A stretch of 5,739 nucleotides of DNA. Source: an uncultured archaeon. GTDB lineage: Archaea; Nanobdellota; Nanobdellia; Woesearchaeales; CAIVOO01. Position 1 is the stretch's first letter. Each line of letters opens with the position of its first letter. The translations under genes and the position numbers were made by a program. Below, in pieces: positions 4,575-5,739 of the stretch. The DNA lies in contig CAIVOO010000110.1 in assembly GCA_903907555.1 (NCBI GenBank), positions 1 through 5,739 on the forward strand, given 5' to 3'. Below the pieces are notes generated by a model that was not told where the DNA came from, ran no database searches, and saw nothing but the letters and a program-made list of their open reading frames with translations.

Positions 4575-4706
4575 TTAGCTTAGCATTATCCAGATTAGCG
4601 CTATTATTATGAACAAAACACCTGTGCCCATAAGCAGATATGAAATCTGCTTGTACCTTGGCAGATATTTGAAGTTCTCAGCAACAGCCTTGAAGTCTAT
4701 CTTCAT
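4575..4706 (-). CDS. 43-residue single-helix membrane peptide between eS6 and aIF2 gamma
   Basis: The peptide begins MKIDFKAVAENFKYLPRYKQ. It has an amphipathic, positively charged N-terminal half and one hydrophobic helix at about residues 22-42 (ISYLLMGTGVLFIIIALIWI) that reaches the C-terminus. The expected topology is tail-anchored with the basic half in the cytoplasm. Its ATG overlaps the eS6 stop as ATGA, and its stop is one base before the aIF2 gamma ATG. This tight packing and the intact frame argue that it is a real gene. The layout recalls SecE/Sec61 gamma or Sec61 beta, but I do not see the conserved residues of either and do not assign it. Its function is unknown. Confidence 0.75.
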   Translation of the reverse strand: MKIDFKAVAENFKYLPRYKQISYLLMGTGVLFIIIALIWIMLS

Positions 4707-5110
4707 TTCTTAGTTTCCTCTTTTTTCTCTTCCTTTGGCTTGTCTTCGCCTAATGGGCCCTTGCCCTCTTTTATTACCTTGAGATTTATCTGCGCAATCT
4801 TTGGATGTATTGTGTTTCCGCAGACAGTTTTCCTGACGCGTCTTCCTTTCTCACTATTGTGTATTCCTATTCCAGACACTGCCCAAATTTTCTTTCTTCC
4901 AATCCCTGCAAGGTCATATCTCATAGGGAATCCTGCATAATCAGAACCGCCAGAAATCTCAAATTCATATCCAGGAAGGTCTATCATCTCGCCTTTAATC
5001 TTATCAGCAATTCTCATGCCGATGAACTTCTTTGTATCCTGGTCTTTTATTATCTTCTGATAGCTCTTCCCTGTCTTGGGATTAGAAAGCACTAGTTTAA
5101 ATTCTACCAT
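4703..5110 (-). CDS. rps6e: Small-subunit ribosomal protein eS6
   Basis: The product is 135 residues, the normal archaeal length, a structural protein of the 30S subunit. Family hallmarks are ISGGSDYAGFPMR (52-64), the basic KGRRVRKTV..GNTI block (88-101) and IAQINLKVIKEG (105-116). The last 20 residues form a Lys/Glu tail. The usual arginine before GNTI appears to be Cys97 here. The start at 5110 is set by an SD GGGAGGA with a 5-base spacer. It is the first gene of an operon with the 43-aa peptide (ATGA overlap), aIF2 gamma and the coiled-coil gene. The eS6/aIF2 gamma neighbourhood is common in archaea. A TATA box at 5186-5196 and a leader of about 54 nt precede it. Confidence 0.97.
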   Translation of the reverse strand: MVEFKLVLSNPKTGKSYQKIIKDQDTKKFIGMRIADKIKGEMIDLPGYEFEISGGSDYAGFPMRYDLAGIGRKKIWAVSGIGIHNSEKGRRVRKTVCGNTIHPKIAQINLKVIKEGKGPLGEDKPKEEKKEETKK

Positions 5111-5115
5111 TTTAG

Positions 5116-5163
5116 TCCTCCCGAGGCCGAATCACTTTAATGATGCCCTTAGCGGTGCCTCAG
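5116..5163 (-). promoter_or_regulatory. Structured 5' leader and SD of the eS6 operon
   Basis: With transcription starting near 5164, the leader can pair CTGAGGC (5163-5157) with GCCTCGG (5127-5121), 7 bp with one G-U. A small inner stem ATCA/TGAT may form inside. The SD GGGAGGA occupies 5122-5116, so its first two bases lie in the stem. This could limit ribosome access and allow feedback control, as known for several ribosomal protein operons. It is inferred from one sequence only. Confidence 0.45.
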
Positions 5164-5185
5164 CACTATTGAAAATAGAGTGGTG

Positions 5186-5196
5186 GTTTATAAAGG
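5186..5196 (-). promoter_or_regulatory. TATA box of the eS6-aIF2 gamma operon
   Basis: The minus strand reads CCTTTATAAAC, the strongest TATA match here. Its centre predicts a start near 5164, about 54 bases before the eS6 ATG. It begins 6 bases after the stop of the upstream 138-aa gene. Confidence 0.7.
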
Positions 5197-5202
5197 TTAT
5201 GT

Positions 5203-5619
5203 CTAGAGCTGCTCATTAATCTCTTTCAGCCTCTTCTTGATTTCAGACAATGTAGAATTAACTTCAGTATGTATATCTGCTTTCGGAGCCTCTTTCTTTT
5301 CTTCCCTGACTTCTTTCTTGTAAGCAGGCGCCAGCTTTATTGGGGCTACCGGCTGTATGTCAAGCGGGGGAGTGTTTATTTCAGTGACTGGTGAAGGGTT
5401 GCTTTTGAAATAAGAAACAATTATCGCCAGCAAGGCTGCAAAGCTTAATCCGACTGCCAGCTGAACATAAATCCTGCCAGTTTCTATGTCATGCATTACA
5501 ACTGTTTTTGTAACCTTCACTGCTTCGCCAGCCAGTGTTGGGAAGAAAAGTTGTATAGCCAACCCGAGAAGTATCATCGCAAGAATAACAGTTATCAGCA
5601 CATCCCTCTTATTGACCAT
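5203..5619 (-). CDS. Two-helix membrane protein with proline-rich linker and C-terminal helix
   Basis: The product is 138 residues from ATG 5619. Hydrophobic helices lie at about 7-28 (VLITVILAMILLGLAIQLFF) and 51-71 (YVQLAVGLSFAALLAIIVSY). They are separated by a polar loop of about 22 residues. A proline-rich linker follows (about 74-100), then a charged KKEVREEKKE stretch and a short amphipathic helix (117-138) able to form a coiled coil. The basic N-terminus suggests both ends are cytoplasmic. I do not recognise the family. The start at 5619 is preferred over an upstream in-frame ATG at 5706 because a TATA box sits 26 bases before it (leaderless), and because the longer form would extend through that box and into the divergent gene at 5672. 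Confidence 0.78.
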   Translation of the reverse strand: MVNKRDVLITVILAMILLGLAIQLFFPTLAGEAVKVTKTVVMHDIETGRIYVQLAVGLSFAALLAIIVSYFKSNPSPVTEINTPPLDIQPVAPIKLAPAYKKEVREEKKEAPKADIHTEVNSTLSEIKKRLKEINEQL

Positions 5620-5640
5620 AATTGTTGTTAGAATGGTAGT

Positions 5641-5650
5641 ATTTAAAAAG
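5641..5650. promoter_or_regulatory. Shared divergent TATA box
   Basis: ATTTAAAAAG contains the palindrome TTTAAA (5642-5647). Its axis is about 27 bases from the plus-strand ATG at 5672 and about 26 from the minus-strand ATG at 5619, so a single box fits both genes as a leaderless promoter. No second TATA-like element is seen in the 52-base gap. Confidence 0.55.
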
Positions 5651-5671
5651 ATTTCTGCACAATTCTCCAGT

Positions 5672-5739
5672 ATGTTTGCAAATATACCTCCGTTAAATGA
5701 AGCCAAGTTCTATGTAGACAAGGCTTTCAGGAAAGCAAG
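5672..5739 (+). CDS. N-terminus of a probable NOG1-like GTPase (partial)
   Basis: The frame opens at ATG 5672 and runs to the right edge: MFANIPPLNEAKFYVDKAFRKA, 22 codons. The start is supported by the shared TATA box about 27 bases upstream and by the absence of an SD, as expected for a leaderless gene. The pattern of a short F..IPP segment followed by an amphipathic DKAFRKA helix resembles the N-terminus of archaeal NOG1/Obg-family GTPases involved in large-subunit assembly. With no G motif in view this identity is tentative. Confidence 0.5.
   Translation, partial: MFANIPPLNEAKFYVDKAFRKA

Noticed and set aside
3478..5095. Several plus-strand ORFs opposite aIF2 gamma and eS6
   Set aside because: They lie wholly within firmly identified conserved genes on the other strand and lack start signals and recognisable domains.
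5620..5706. 29-residue N-terminal extension of the 138-aa membrane protein from ATG 5706
   Set aside because: It would cover the TATA box and the start of the divergent gene, has no SD, and would place a polar stretch before the hydrophobic helix. The 5619 start has matching leaderless geometry.

Overview
This window looks like part of the chromosome of a small-genome archaeon, probably a DPANN lineage (Woesearchaeota/Pacearchaeota/Nanoarchaeota-like). The evidence is archaeal: a gamma subunit of initiation factor aIF2, ribosomal proteins eS6 and eL41, two tRNA genes with bulge-helix-bulge (BHB) introns at the canonical 37/38 site, and TATA boxes about 26-30 bases upstream of tRNA 5' ends and of several start codons. 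The DPANN assignment is an inference. It rests on tight packing, many short lineage-specific proteins and an apparent tRNA-Ile(UAU).

Left part (1-930), all on the minus strand. In transcription order it holds intron-containing tRNA-Ile(UAU), tRNA-Glu(UUC), a 35-codon gene for ribosomal protein eL41, a GC-rich structured stretch that is probably a non-coding RNA, intron-containing elongator tRNA-Met(CAU), and the start of a secreted or membrane-anchored protein that runs off the left edge.

Middle (1008-2397), plus strand. A 71-residue two-helix membrane protein is followed 2 bases later by a JAMM/MPN+ metalloprotease with a C-terminal membrane anchor. A 206-residue helical protein of unknown function comes next. 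Converging on it from the right are tRNA-Gly(GCC) and tRNA-Val(UAC), separated by a 103-base spacer that contains three hairpins.

Right part (2706-5196), minus strand. This is a translation operon: eS6, then a 43-residue tail-anchored peptide that overlaps eS6 by ATGA, then aIF2 gamma after a single base, then a coiled-coil protein 14 bases further on. One good TATA box lies upstream, with a leader of about 54 nt that can form a hairpin next to the Shine-Dalgarno site. At the right edge a two-helix membrane protein (minus) and the beginning of a probable NOG1-like GTPase (plus) diverge from one shared TATA box, and both appear leaderless.

Two start modes coexist. Leaderless starts are seen for eL41, the 71-aa protein, the 138-aa protein and the NOG1-like gene. 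SD-led starts are seen for the left-edge protein, the 206-aa protein, the coiled-coil protein (all GAGGTG) and eS6 (GGGAGGA). I see no insertion sequence, CRISPR array, rRNA or clear defence system.
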